Shown in pieces: positions 22,750 to 32,195 of a stretch of DNA of 64,000 nt. This DNA is from Cardiocondyla obscurior (lineage: Eukaryota; Arthropoda; Insecta; Hymenoptera; Formicidae), in assembly GCF_019399895.1 (NCBI RefSeq), contig NC_091872.1, forward strand, positions 752,395 to 816,394, in the 5' to 3' direction. Both the position numbers and the translations under genes were made by a program. The notes under the pieces were generated by a model, which saw only the letters and a program-made list of their open reading frames with translations, was not told the DNA's origin and searched no databases. Position 1 is the first letter of the stretch. Each line of letters starts with the position of its first letter.

Positions 22750-23648
22750 TGTGGCTGAAGGCCACGACATAGAACATTCAGACCCCGCGCCGCGACCACC
22801 ATCGTTCGCCAGAGATTCCGCGCAGTCCCGACCCGGAAGTGAAGTTACGCGGGCCGACCAACCGCCTGCGGCGCGTAGCGCGGATCTCCGTAACGCGTAA
22901 CATGGGCCGCCCAACCGCCCACACCGCGCACCGCCACCGACCGCTCGGGAGTGGGGGCCCCCCCACTCTCGGGCCCACGGGTATATAAACCGCCTCGAGC
23001 GCAGACGAGGCACCTTTTCCGCGCTGGGGAGCACCCCAGCAACCGATCCTGCAGGACTTGGGCGCTCCCAAGTTTTCCTCGACCGGGCTCACCCGGCTCT
23101 CGGAACCGACTTCGCTCCGTAAAACTCGGGCGCTCCCGAGCCTTCCTTGACCGGGCTCTCCCGGTTTACGTCGCCACTACCTCCAAGACTCGGGCGCTCC
23201 CGAGCCTTCCTCCGACCGGGCGCTCCCGGATCCCGTTCCGACCGCGTTCTACCCCAACATTCGACTTCGTGAGTGAAGTGCACACCGCGCCGACTATCCG
23301 CGTCCGCGATACTCTGTCCGATCGACACGGCCTGGACGGCCGCGCTTGTACATTGCGCCGAATATCCGCGTCCGCGATACTCTGTCCGATCGACACGGTC
23401 TGGGCGGCCGAGCTTGTACTTAGCTTGTAAGACACCTAGAAGGACGCCCCTCAGGGGTAATTTGCTCTTTAATTTCTATTCACTTAACAATACTTTCACT
23501 TATAATTTTGGTTACTCTTTTGTTTGTATAATATTTTGTTTGATTATTATAATAAATTATCCTATCTTGTACGTTAATCACGTCTCGTTTCTCTGACTCG
23601 GACCCCGGTTCCCGACGAGCTTTCCGCCTCCGAAATTACCGTGTTACA
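22750..23648 (+). repeat. Solo LTR, GC-rich hairpin family
   Basis: 899 bp, TGTGGCTGAAGG...ACCGTGTTACA, duplication ATAG (22746-22749 and 23649-23652), cutting the pogo-like transposase just after its first catalytic region. It has a palindrome at about 22952-22975, TATATAAA at about 22982, hairpins at 23027-23232, two 68 bp repeats (about 23285-23420) and AATAAA near 23550. Confidence 0.92.
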
Positions 23649-24411
23649 ATAGGAATAAAAACAGTTGAATCAACGGTTCAATCAGTATCTGCTACGACAC
23701 ACAGTTACACTATAATGCCTATTATTTCAGCAAATGGAAGTCTTCTTTCACCATTATACTTGGTTTAGAAGGAATCTACTGGAACATTTGGTCCAAGAGT
23801 GGAAGAATCTCCTTTTCATTCAGTTAACATCTATATTCAAGTATCAAAATCAGGGAAACTTACATCTGAACATTTTAAAACTTGGTTTAAAGAAGTGTAC
23901 TTATTGAATACTGGTCGTAAAAGCATGCTACTACTTGACTCGTGGAAGGGACACTGCCTAAGCCAGTTACAGCAATTGATTCCAAAAGAGAAAGAAGTAC
24001 AATTTGCAACCATCCCAAAAAAGACGATGGATATGATTCAACCTTTAGATGTGTTTGGATTACGGATTTGTAAAAATTTTGTACGCACATTTTTAGATAA
24101 TGTAATTCTCCAAGAGAGAGATGTCAATTTGCATTCCCGTAATGAAATAATAAAATTGCAATCAACAACGCACAATCAGCTTTCTTCACCGTGGTTAAAA
24201 AATCTTTTCAAATATGCTTAGTTTAAAAGCGGATATGTAGAAACGCATCCTGGAGAATTTTAGAATCCAGTGGATTTCTGTTACTTTAAAAATGAAAACA
24301 TATACCTAAATGTACAATTTGTAGAATGGATGCTTTTATACGTTGTGCATGGTGTGGTGAATATTTCTGTTTTAAACATTTTTATGAAGAATTCCATTAT
24401 TGTACTAATTA

Positions 24412-25767
24412 TGTAGCGAGACCCCCCGGTCTCGCTACTACGAACAACGGCTCACAGGTATAGACCGCGCCGATCGCGCACGACGACGGCCGACCGCCAC
24501 CGAAGGCCGCGGAGGTAGGGATACCCCTCCGACCAACGGGTATAAAAGCCGCGGCAGCGGCCAAATAGGCACCTTAGTCCGCTCCAGTTTTCGCTGCGAC
24601 CAGCTCGGCCGCGACGAAGCGATTCCTAGTCTGTCTCGGGGGCATCCCGGACAATCCGCAGTGCCGCGGCTCGGGGGCTTCCCGGCCGCAATCTCGGGGA
24701 AACCCGGAGCACTGGCCGTCGACTCGGGGGAGACCCGGTTGACTTCCTGCTGGCAATCCTGCCCGTCTCGGGAGAATCCCGGACAAACCGCGGTGTAGCG
24801 ACTCGGGGGATTTCCCGGTCGCAATCTCGGGGGTAGCCTGGAACACTGACCGTCGACTCGGGGGAGAAGCCCGGTCGAGTCCCGTGCATAGTAGATGTGT
24901 GAGTACACCAGTCTCAGGGCATTGCGACCCGAATTATACGGTACCTCGTCGGGAGGACGCTCCTACAACCGCACCGAGCTTTCCGACGAAGTCACGGCGT
25001 CTCGCGCCGGCGACGGCGGGCCCGGGCGACTCCCGCCTAGCGTAACACCGAATACGACTAGCGATCGCGGCGGTCGCTGCCGACCTGTTTGTAACCGCGT
25101 TTGCGTTTCCGCCCCTGCGTCCGTGACACCACCCTGTTTGTAACCCCGCTTGCGCTTTAGGCTTAAGATCGACGATCACATCGTTTCCGTCCGTGCGTTC
25201 CTTTCCGCTTGGAGTATTCCGCGGCACCGACCTGCTTGTAACCGCGCTTGCGTTTCCATCCGTACGTTCCTTTCCGCTTGGTATATTCCGTGACACCGAC
25301 CTGCTTGTAACCGCGCCTGCGTTTCCGTCCCTGCGTCCGCGACACCGCCCTGCTTGTAACCCCTCCGCAGCGCCGACCAGCGATAACCAGCGACTAACGC
25401 CGAATCATCCTTCCGCCTCGGCGCCGCGGCACCGACCGGCTCATACACGCCTTGGCGATCAACGCCAACCGCGGTCCCTATCCCGCATTTCGGTGTAACC
25501 CCGCGGCACTGACTGATTAATAACCACGCCGACGGCTAAGCCGCATGACCCCCGCTCGCAGCATTCTTACCCGGCGCTTATTCCTACGGTGTTATCCAGC
25601 TGCACCGACTCACCGGCACACGCGATTGCGACTAGTATCCACCCCATCCACTATGTACATAATGTAAATAAAGTTAAGAAATCTAAGCATAAAACAGTGC
25701 ACGGCTTGTCTTATACCCTGAAACTCCACTGAGCGACGCCCGGACAGGGGAAGGCTCGAGTATTACA
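24412..25767 (+). repeat. Solo LTR with hairpins and internal repeats
   Basis: 1356 bp, TGTAGCGAGACC...GAGTATTACA, duplication ATTA (24408-24411 and 25768-25771). TATAAAA at 24541-24547 is followed by hairpin-like CTCGGGGG...CCCGG units (24620-24880), then repeats beginning CCTG(C/T)TTGTAACC (25082, 25131, 25230, 25299, 25348), and AATAAAG near 25667. A truncated relative in the opposite orientation is at 56248-57296. Confidence 0.9.
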
Positions 25768-25989
25768 ATTATAATCCGTAATTTTTAGCATATCTACCGT
25801 TTTACACTTGAACATTTCTTACAATGTATAATTATGAAACGTATGTACAAACAGTGAATGTAAACGTTTCAAGTACGTACAAATAATCTGTTTAAATAAA
25901 TGAAAAACAATGCAAATTTATAGAAATTATAATTCAAACATTGTTACACTTTTATACAAATTTCCTCATTAATATTTTAAGAGTCAAGA

Positions 25990-26804
25990 ATCAGAAACAT
26001 CCGCATCAAGCTAATCGGAAAGTTTGACAAGGTTATCTACACAACCTGACTCCGTTTCATTTTTATTGTTATTTCTCGTCATTCGACAGATCGCGCAAAG
26101 TTCACATTTACTTTCAATTTCATAATCAGTCACTCGAATTGAAGCTCGAACAAAAAAGTTTTATATTAAAAATGAATTATTGCACACAAAGTTTCACAAC
26201 GCTGAATATTTAAAGATTCGCTAACTTTTTTTGATGGAAATCTTATTATTATTATTACCCTGATTAAATTTTTGTTTTTATAATGAGAAGCTTTACGCAT
26301 ATAGAGTAACAAATAAATTAAAAAATTTTAGTTGGGGCTCAAAAATAATTCTTACGGAAATAAAGTATTTTTATATGTAGAGGTTTTTCACTTTCCTTCA
26401 TACAACTCGGAAACTATTGAAGATATCAAAAAAAGTTTTATACAAAAGTTATATGGTAGAAACACCTTCGTTTAACTGCAATAATAGAATTAGAAAAAAA
26501 ATTTTTTTTTGTAATTTTATAAACAATTTTGTTAAAAAATTTTTTTTATTTAATTCTGTTACTGCAGTAAAATATAGTTCTTTTTATTATAAAACTTTTG
26601 TATAAAACTTTTTTTGATATCTTAAATAGTTTTCGAGTTATATCGAAAAAAGCAAATAATCCTTCTATTTGTAAGCGGTGGTTTCACCCCTTTAAAGTGA
26701 AATTTAGCACAAACAAAAAATAGTTTTGTGTTACGGATGAACTACTCTACATGCACACAAAGTTTCATATTTTTTTGAATTTCCGGGTTGCCTAACCTTC
26801 CTTG
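25990..26804. repeat. Right terminal inverted repeat of the pogo-like element
   Basis: Uninterrupted arm, complementary to the three left-arm pieces. It contains an ATTATT microsatellite and long A/T runs matching the left arm. Arms of this length can form a long dsRNA hairpin if transcribed through. Confidence 0.88.
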
Positions 26805-26900
26805 TTAGATGTTAGCAGAACGGTGGCCCAAACTATTCGCACCAATGTTAGTAAAATTTAAAAAATTAGTAAAAACCACATTATAATAGAGTTACAAAGT

Positions 26901-28480
26901 ATGGACATAGCTAATAACCTTGTTAAAAATTCTGTCCTGAAGACAGCTAATTTTTATATTTATATCCCTTTATTCAAATTATATAGATTCGAAATAATTA
27001 AAAATATTTTCATATTCCATAATTTTGAATCTATTAAAGAAAATATTGATTCTCATCTACACATAGTCAACATCAATAGACTAAACAAGAAGGTCAAGGT
27101 AGACAATAAAGTGCAATATTTTCCTTTTGAGTCTATCCGTATAAAATTTAGAGATCAACAGTTGCATAAATATGGTTATCTTTACAAAGCTAAACACGAA
27201 ATATCACCATTTATCAGTCAAACTCGTATTTGTTATAATTCGTTTAGAGTGGAACATGTAAGCGTTGCATGTAAAAGTAAGGCTAAATGCATTAATTGTG
27301 AACAAGCAAAGCATAACGACCCGACTTTATGTTTTTTTAAAAACCTTCCCCCAAGTGTCTATATTGTTCAGATAGTTATCTCACTCTCTCAATGTTCTGC
27401 AAAGCTATAATTCTACACAAAGAAGTTTAAGCTCGTGCAGCAGTAAATAACATTCTTTACTCTGATGCTAACAGAACTATTTAAAACTCCAATCCCTCTG
27501 TTCACATTAATACCTCTCATGACTTTGTCAACTTCCCATTTATCGAATTTTCTAGTTTACACGATAAGCCAATTTCTGATAACATATACTATTCATATAA
27601 AAATAATCCTTTCTTCAATCACTCTTTCAACCAATTCAATCCTACCAATTCTTTCACAAATCCTCATTTATCTCCATTTATGCCTTCCTACAGCAGTATT
27701 GTCAGAACATCTAACTCTTATCTCTCTCCATCATTCTCTTTTTGCCTCTCTAATAAATCTATCTAAAACATCACCAAAGCTGATTTCAATTTCAGTTTTA
27801 AATTTAATCACTCTTTTTACTTTAATTCTAATTCTCAAACTCACAGTACAACTAAAAACAAATAAGATTCATAAGAGGCCATTACATAGTAGCCTCCTTT
27901 TTGAATATCTCGGGAGCTTTTGACAATGTCATCCCACAGATTTAAATCAACGATTTGAAAGATATTGGTATTCCAATTAAAATCCACCACTCTATCTATA
28001 ATACAAATAGTTCGCGTAATATTTTTGCAGTTAAAACGCTTTCTTTTAAATCTCTTTAAAACATACAAAGATACCCCCAAGGCTTTATTTTAAGTCCTAC
28101 TCTCTTTAATATTTATTTAAGAGACATCAATAAATGTTTAAAACTCGATGCTCAACTGCTGTAATACGCTGACGATATAGTAGTTTACTAATAAAAATCT
28201 AAATGTAGCGTTTAACTCCATCAAATTTTTTTTATTTAAAATCTATTTTTTCCTAAAAAACAGAGGTCTTGACCTCTCTCCAACCAAGTCCCAATGCATC
28301 GTTTTTCATAAAAAAAAGAACTCTTTTTGTTAAAATATGAGTAAACTTATATTGTGAATTTATTATTTGATATCTCAATAACAGTTCGGAGAAGCCCAAA
28401 AACTCTACGTGAGGATAAAACCGATACTTGTTTACAACCAAGTCAAACAGTCAATAATTATTAGAATAGATAAGGTATTA
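26901..28480 (+). pseudogene. Jockey-like non-LTR retrotransposon, decayed
   Basis: The ORF1-like frame 26901-27410 carries a jockey-type nucleic-acid-binding region: Y-I-P-L, a long basic stretch, then zinc-knuckle residues (R-I-C-Y, H-V-S-V-A-C, K-C-I-N-C, H-x-D-P). Downstream, RT landmarks survive in broken frames: G-A-F-D-N-V near 27915, P-Q-G-F-I-L-S-P-T-L-F-N near 28075 and Y-A-D-D near 28165, followed by L-D-L-S-P-x-K-S. The element is cut by the LTR block starting at 28482. Its 3' end may be the fragment at 34960. Confidence 0.7.
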
Positions 28481-28988
28481 TTGTTACGTCAGGTATGGAA
28501 CTATTTAAGAAAGATGATTACCGCTTCTCGGAGCTTAGGAAATGGCTTGAGAGCAGGTAGAAAGAAAGAAAAAATTTTAGAAAAGAACACTACAACCGAT
28601 TCTTGCGTGACACGTGCGTTGGAGTGCCACGTGTAAAACGCGCTAGGGATGGGTTTAAGTTTAATTTGAGTTTAAGTCAACGCGTAATTTTGGTTTTTTT
28701 TAGAGAAAGAAATTAAATTCTTATTCTCTGGGATAGAACCGGAGGTGATTTTTTGCAGTAATAGGGAACTTAAAGGTTAATCAAAGTAAGGTTTATTTAA
28801 TAATATAAAAAAACATTTAATATCTCTGATATCTATTACAATAAAGGTATGAAAAATATATATATAATTGCAAGATTAAATAGGAAAAATACTGATTTTA
28901 TTAATTAAAATAAAACAAATCATAACTTCAAAACAGGCAACATGTTTATATATATTTATTAATATATATATAATATGTGTATGTGTAT

Positions 28989-30213
28989 TGTGGCATTAGG
29001 CCACGAAAAGGTAATTTGGGGCCCCACAACCACGCCGCGATTTTCAAACCAGAGCGCTTTCCCCCTCAGATTACCTACAACAAGTAGCGCGGGCCGACCA
29101 GCCGCCCGCAGCCGGTAACACGGGCCGCCCAACCGCCCACACCGTGCACCGCTACCATCGGCTCGGGAGGGGGTTTCCCCCTCCCTCGAGCCAACGAGTA
29201 TATAAACCGTCTCGAGCGCGAGCTAGGCACCTTTTCCGCGCTGGGGAGCACCCCAGCTACCGATCCTCCAGGACTTGGGCGCTCCCAAGTTTTCCTCGAC
29301 CGGGCTCACCCGGCTCTCGAAACCGACTTCGCTCCGCAAGACTCGGGCGCTCCCGAGGTCTTCCTTGACCGGGCTCTCCCGGCCTCCGACACCGCTACCT
29401 CCAAGACTCGGGCGCTCCCGGCCTTCCTCGATACCGTTGTGTCCACGACTCGGGCGCTCCCGAGCCTTCCCTCGACCGGGCGCTTCCGGCCTTCCTCGAT
29501 ACCGTTGTGTTCACAACTCGGGCGCTCCCGAGCCTTTCTTCGACCGGGCGCTCCCGGCCTTCCTCGATACCGTTGTGTCCACGACTCGGGCGCTCCCGAG
29601 CCTGTACCTTCGACCGGGCGCTCCCGGATCTCCTCTCGACCGTTTTTTACCCCGACATCCGGTTTTGTGGGCGAATTGTACTCTGCGCTGAATATCCGCG
29701 ACCGCGACACTCTGTCCGATCGACACGGCCTGGATGGCCGAGCTTGTACACTGCGCCGAATATCCGCGACCGCGACACTCTGTCCGAATCGACACGGCCT
29801 GGACGGCCAAGCTTGTTCACTGCGCCGAATACTCGCGACCGCGACACTCTGTCTGATCAACACGGCCCGACCGACCGATTTGGTACACTGCGTTTAGGAA
29901 TTCGACCCGCCGGAACGGCTTGGTCGGCCACCCGCCTGTAAATAGTTTTAGGACTCGTAGGAAAACGGGCCCTTTGCGTAATCCCGCTCTTAGCGTACTA
30001 CTCTAATTAACGTTTAGTTTTCTCTAACCATTTGTACAAATTGCCTACGTCATTTTCTTTTGTTTTCTTCATTTACTCTGTATTATCTTGTCCCCATTAT
30101 TTTGGGGGTTTTGCAATAAACTACGTTATTTTGTACAATTCATCACGTCTCGGCTCTCTAACTCGTACCCCGGTTCCCGACGAGCTTTCCACCCCCGAAA
30201 TTACCGTGTTACA
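28989..30213 (+). repeat. Solo LTR, GC-rich hairpin family
   Basis: 1225 bp, TGTGGCATTAGG...ACCGTGTTACA, duplication GTAT (28985-28988 and 30214-30217). An inverted G/C-rich palindrome (about 29160-29191) sits just before TATATAAA (29199). About a dozen hairpins follow (29240-29640), then three 68-69 bp repeats (about 29685-29890) and AATAAA near 30115. Confidence 0.9.
29240..29640 (+). repeat. Hairpin array in the LTR leader
   Basis: Successive short palindromes with 4-base loops and different paired stems: CTGGGG/CCCCAG, CTTGGG/CCCAAG, CCGGG/CCCGG and CTCGGG/CCCGAG, several of them repeated. Loops are mostly CGCT, with AGCA, CTCA and CTCT variants. The array is on the transcribed side of the TATA box. 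Confidence 0.75.
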
Positions 30214-30257
30214 GTATGTATATGTTGGAGTGTGTATTTACAAAAAGTGTTAAATAA

Positions 30258-31081
30258 CTATTCTAAGTCTATTTCGATAATCTTAGTAACTCGGGCCGTG
30301 GATCGCGGAAAAACCCGATCAATTAGTCTGATTGGCGCGAGGAAGGGGAGTTCCACCCCAGGATAAAATATTAGGAATTTTTCATCAGGAGACGCCCCGC
30401 TGTTCTGTCTCCTGATCTCATCGGAATGGAAATGGTCAGAGCCTATGGTAAAGGCCCCTTCTGGGATAGGATCCGTCCACGGAGTGCAAGTCCTCCGGAG
30501 AATCTCGAGGAGAGGATCAAAGATCGCTCTCGGTTCCTCTTGCTTCCCGAGGAACTCAACACTTGGGGCGGGGGAAGGGGAAGGTTTCGGGCAGTCAGGT
30601 TCTTGCCAAGAAACAGTATCGTTCTCAGCAAGAGAACCGACCTTCTCGGGTTCCCCAAAAAGTGATGATGGCGAAGGGATCGGAGAGGAGCATGCTCTAG
30701 GAGCAGCTCCAGGAAGATGATCGTCGGGATTTACGGAATTATCCGGAGAATAAGAAGGAAAAATAGGGTGGAACCGCTCCGAATCAGACTCTACTGGCGA
30801 ATATGTTCTTGGTCGCGGTAGTGTTGAAAGCCGAGGTGACTAAGCAATAGAATCTTCCTTATCTGAATCTTCGCCATTGTATGGTGAATTAGGAGGAGCA
30901 GGTGGAGGAAGCGACCACGGGCGTTCGTATCTTCTTTGGGGGGAATCAACCGTATCCTCCCTAGGCGCCGCTGCGAGCAAGAATTGAACGAAAAAACTCC
31001 GCACGAGTTGTCGCAAGATCCTAATTTTCTTATTCCTGCGCACCTAACTTTTCTTAATAGTTCTCAAATTCGCAGATTTCA
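30258..31081 (-). pseudogene. Broken LTR-encoded ORF (spliced family)
   Basis: The exon begins at 31081 with TG after an AG acceptor. The intron 31082-31477 has a GTAAGT donor preceded by A, so the split ATG is kept. Translation begins with the family's basic N-terminus but meets an early stop near 31047 and later frameshifts. The C-terminal part (L-R-R-T-C-T-P-W-T-D and F-Y-P-G-V-E-x-P-F-L-A-P) is still readable down to a stop at 30258. Confidence 0.65.
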
Positions 31082-32195
31082 CTAAAAGATAATCAATTTA
31101 AAATTTGAATTAGTAAATGAATCGTAGAGAAAAAATGTTAAGGGCATCACGTCGCATTTATTTTTTTGGATCCCTCCATCCGTCCTTCTGAAGATTTTCA
31201 CGGTTTTTCTGATCGGACAGAGCCTCACTCAAGTTAAGGTTTTAATAGTCACCAATTGTTGGCGGCTTATTGAAACTCCTTACAAAAGGAAGACCGTTAA
31301 CCGAGTCGATTTACCGGAGAACTTAAAAAACCCTAAAGAGATTTCGAATCTGCGAGATGCGTACGGCACCCTGTCATTTCCCTCATTATCTATTTTAAAG
31401 TTATTCAAGATTTTAATTTAGTAGAATCGAGTCGAAGGGAAAAGAAAAATAAAGGATAAATAAATATAGAGACTTACTACTTGCTGATCTTCAAGTTTCC
31501 TTAGACGAGTTTTCGGCACTTCTTTATTCTTCTAAATATCTCCTGGTTCACAAACAATTCGCACAATCTTTAAAGTTACTGGTATAAAACTCAGAGGACA
31601 ATGAGAGCGAGTCCCGCCGAAACGCGCGGTTTTAAAACCTCGGAAAAGGGGAGGACTAGCGCCGGATTTTCATTTTTCAAAAATTGATATTCTTATTTGC
31701 CAGCCGTGTTCCTCCATTTTTCCTTTTTTACAATTATTGGTCGCTCGCATCTCATCCCTTCTCTGATTTTCTTAATCTCTAAGTTTTCGCCCTTAGTCTT
31801 CTAAATCTTGGTGAAGAGTTCCCGAAATCTATTGGTTTGAAAGAAAATGTTTATACTAAGCTCCGCCCACATGGCTTCGGCCCTTCCAACTTTCCAGAAT
31901 ATTATTAACAATTTGGAAAAATAGTTAAGAGACCCTTTTTGTTATCGGCAGATCATGTTTGTTGCCTGAATTTTACAGTTTCCGACCGCGTATCGTATTC
32001 TTACGATTGCAGGACTTTCGCGTCTTTGTTTTTCTTATGTTTCGGATCCACGGTACAACTGCGATCTCAAGAGCTTTTAAAAATCTCCCTTTACTTACCA
32101 CCAGACATTTGATATTGACTCGAAACATTCCGGAACCCTCTTAGTTTAATGACTTTTTATATTTTGAAAAGTTTTCGGCTTAATTTTCTGATGCT

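Larger units (their letters stand above)
20504..24230 (+). pseudogene. pogo-like transposase (DDE_1), split by two solo LTRs
   Basis: Segments 20504-20920, 22337-22749 and 23653-24230 read as one transposase. The N-terminal region ends in a helix-turn-helix (Y-K-R-K-A-I-E-F-W-K-S-G-K-x-S). A CENP-B-like DNA-binding segment follows (W-A-L-E-A-K-D-Q), then the catalytic region with N-A-D-E-S-G-F (first D), L-L-L-D-S-W (second D) and I-Q-P-L-D (third acidic). Beyond it lies a Cys/His tail (C-A-W-C-type). Lesions include an in-frame TGA replacing an expected Trp near 22530, frameshifts near 22340-22480, and LTRs 20921-22332 and 22750-23648. It is related to the minus pseudogene at 59-61 kb. Confidence 0.85.
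15719..26804 (+). mobile_element. pogo-like DNA transposon, about 3.6 kb when nested insertions are discounted
   Basis: Long terminal inverted repeats (about 820 bp) start CAAGGAAGGTTAGGCAACC at 15719 and end in the complement at 26804. Both flanks read TTA, consistent with a TA-type target. The left arm is in three pieces (15719-16033, 18507-18582, 19878-20296) and the right arm is continuous (25990-26804), so the right arm proves the empty sites of the left-arm insertions. The transposase gene (20504 to about 24230) is itself broken by two solo LTRs. A fifth insertion at 24412-25767 lies in the 3' part. Confidence 0.88.
28482..32190 (-). repeat. Long LTR of the spliced-ORF family, copy with many lesions
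   Basis: Left end TGTTACGTCAGG at 28482, matching the end of the family. It contains the GC-rich LTR 28989-30213 as an insertion, a broken ORF (30258-31081), an intron (31082-31477) and promoter-side sequence to about 32190. The right end runs directly into the next copy at a TTGCGTGACAC junction, so the two copies have lost their abutting ends. No matching 4 bp duplication was found at the outer ends. Confidence 0.6.

Noticed and set aside
22741..23435. Several ORFs of 65-159 codons on both strands
   Set aside because: All fall in one solo LTR with repeats; none has motifs or consistent frame.
27465..27923. 152-codon plus ORF
   Set aside because: Low-complexity L/I/T/S composition from a shifted frame of the decayed non-LTR element.
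29144..29941. ORFs of 74-185 codons on both strands
   Set aside because: Produced by hairpins and tandem repeats of the LTR 28989-30213.
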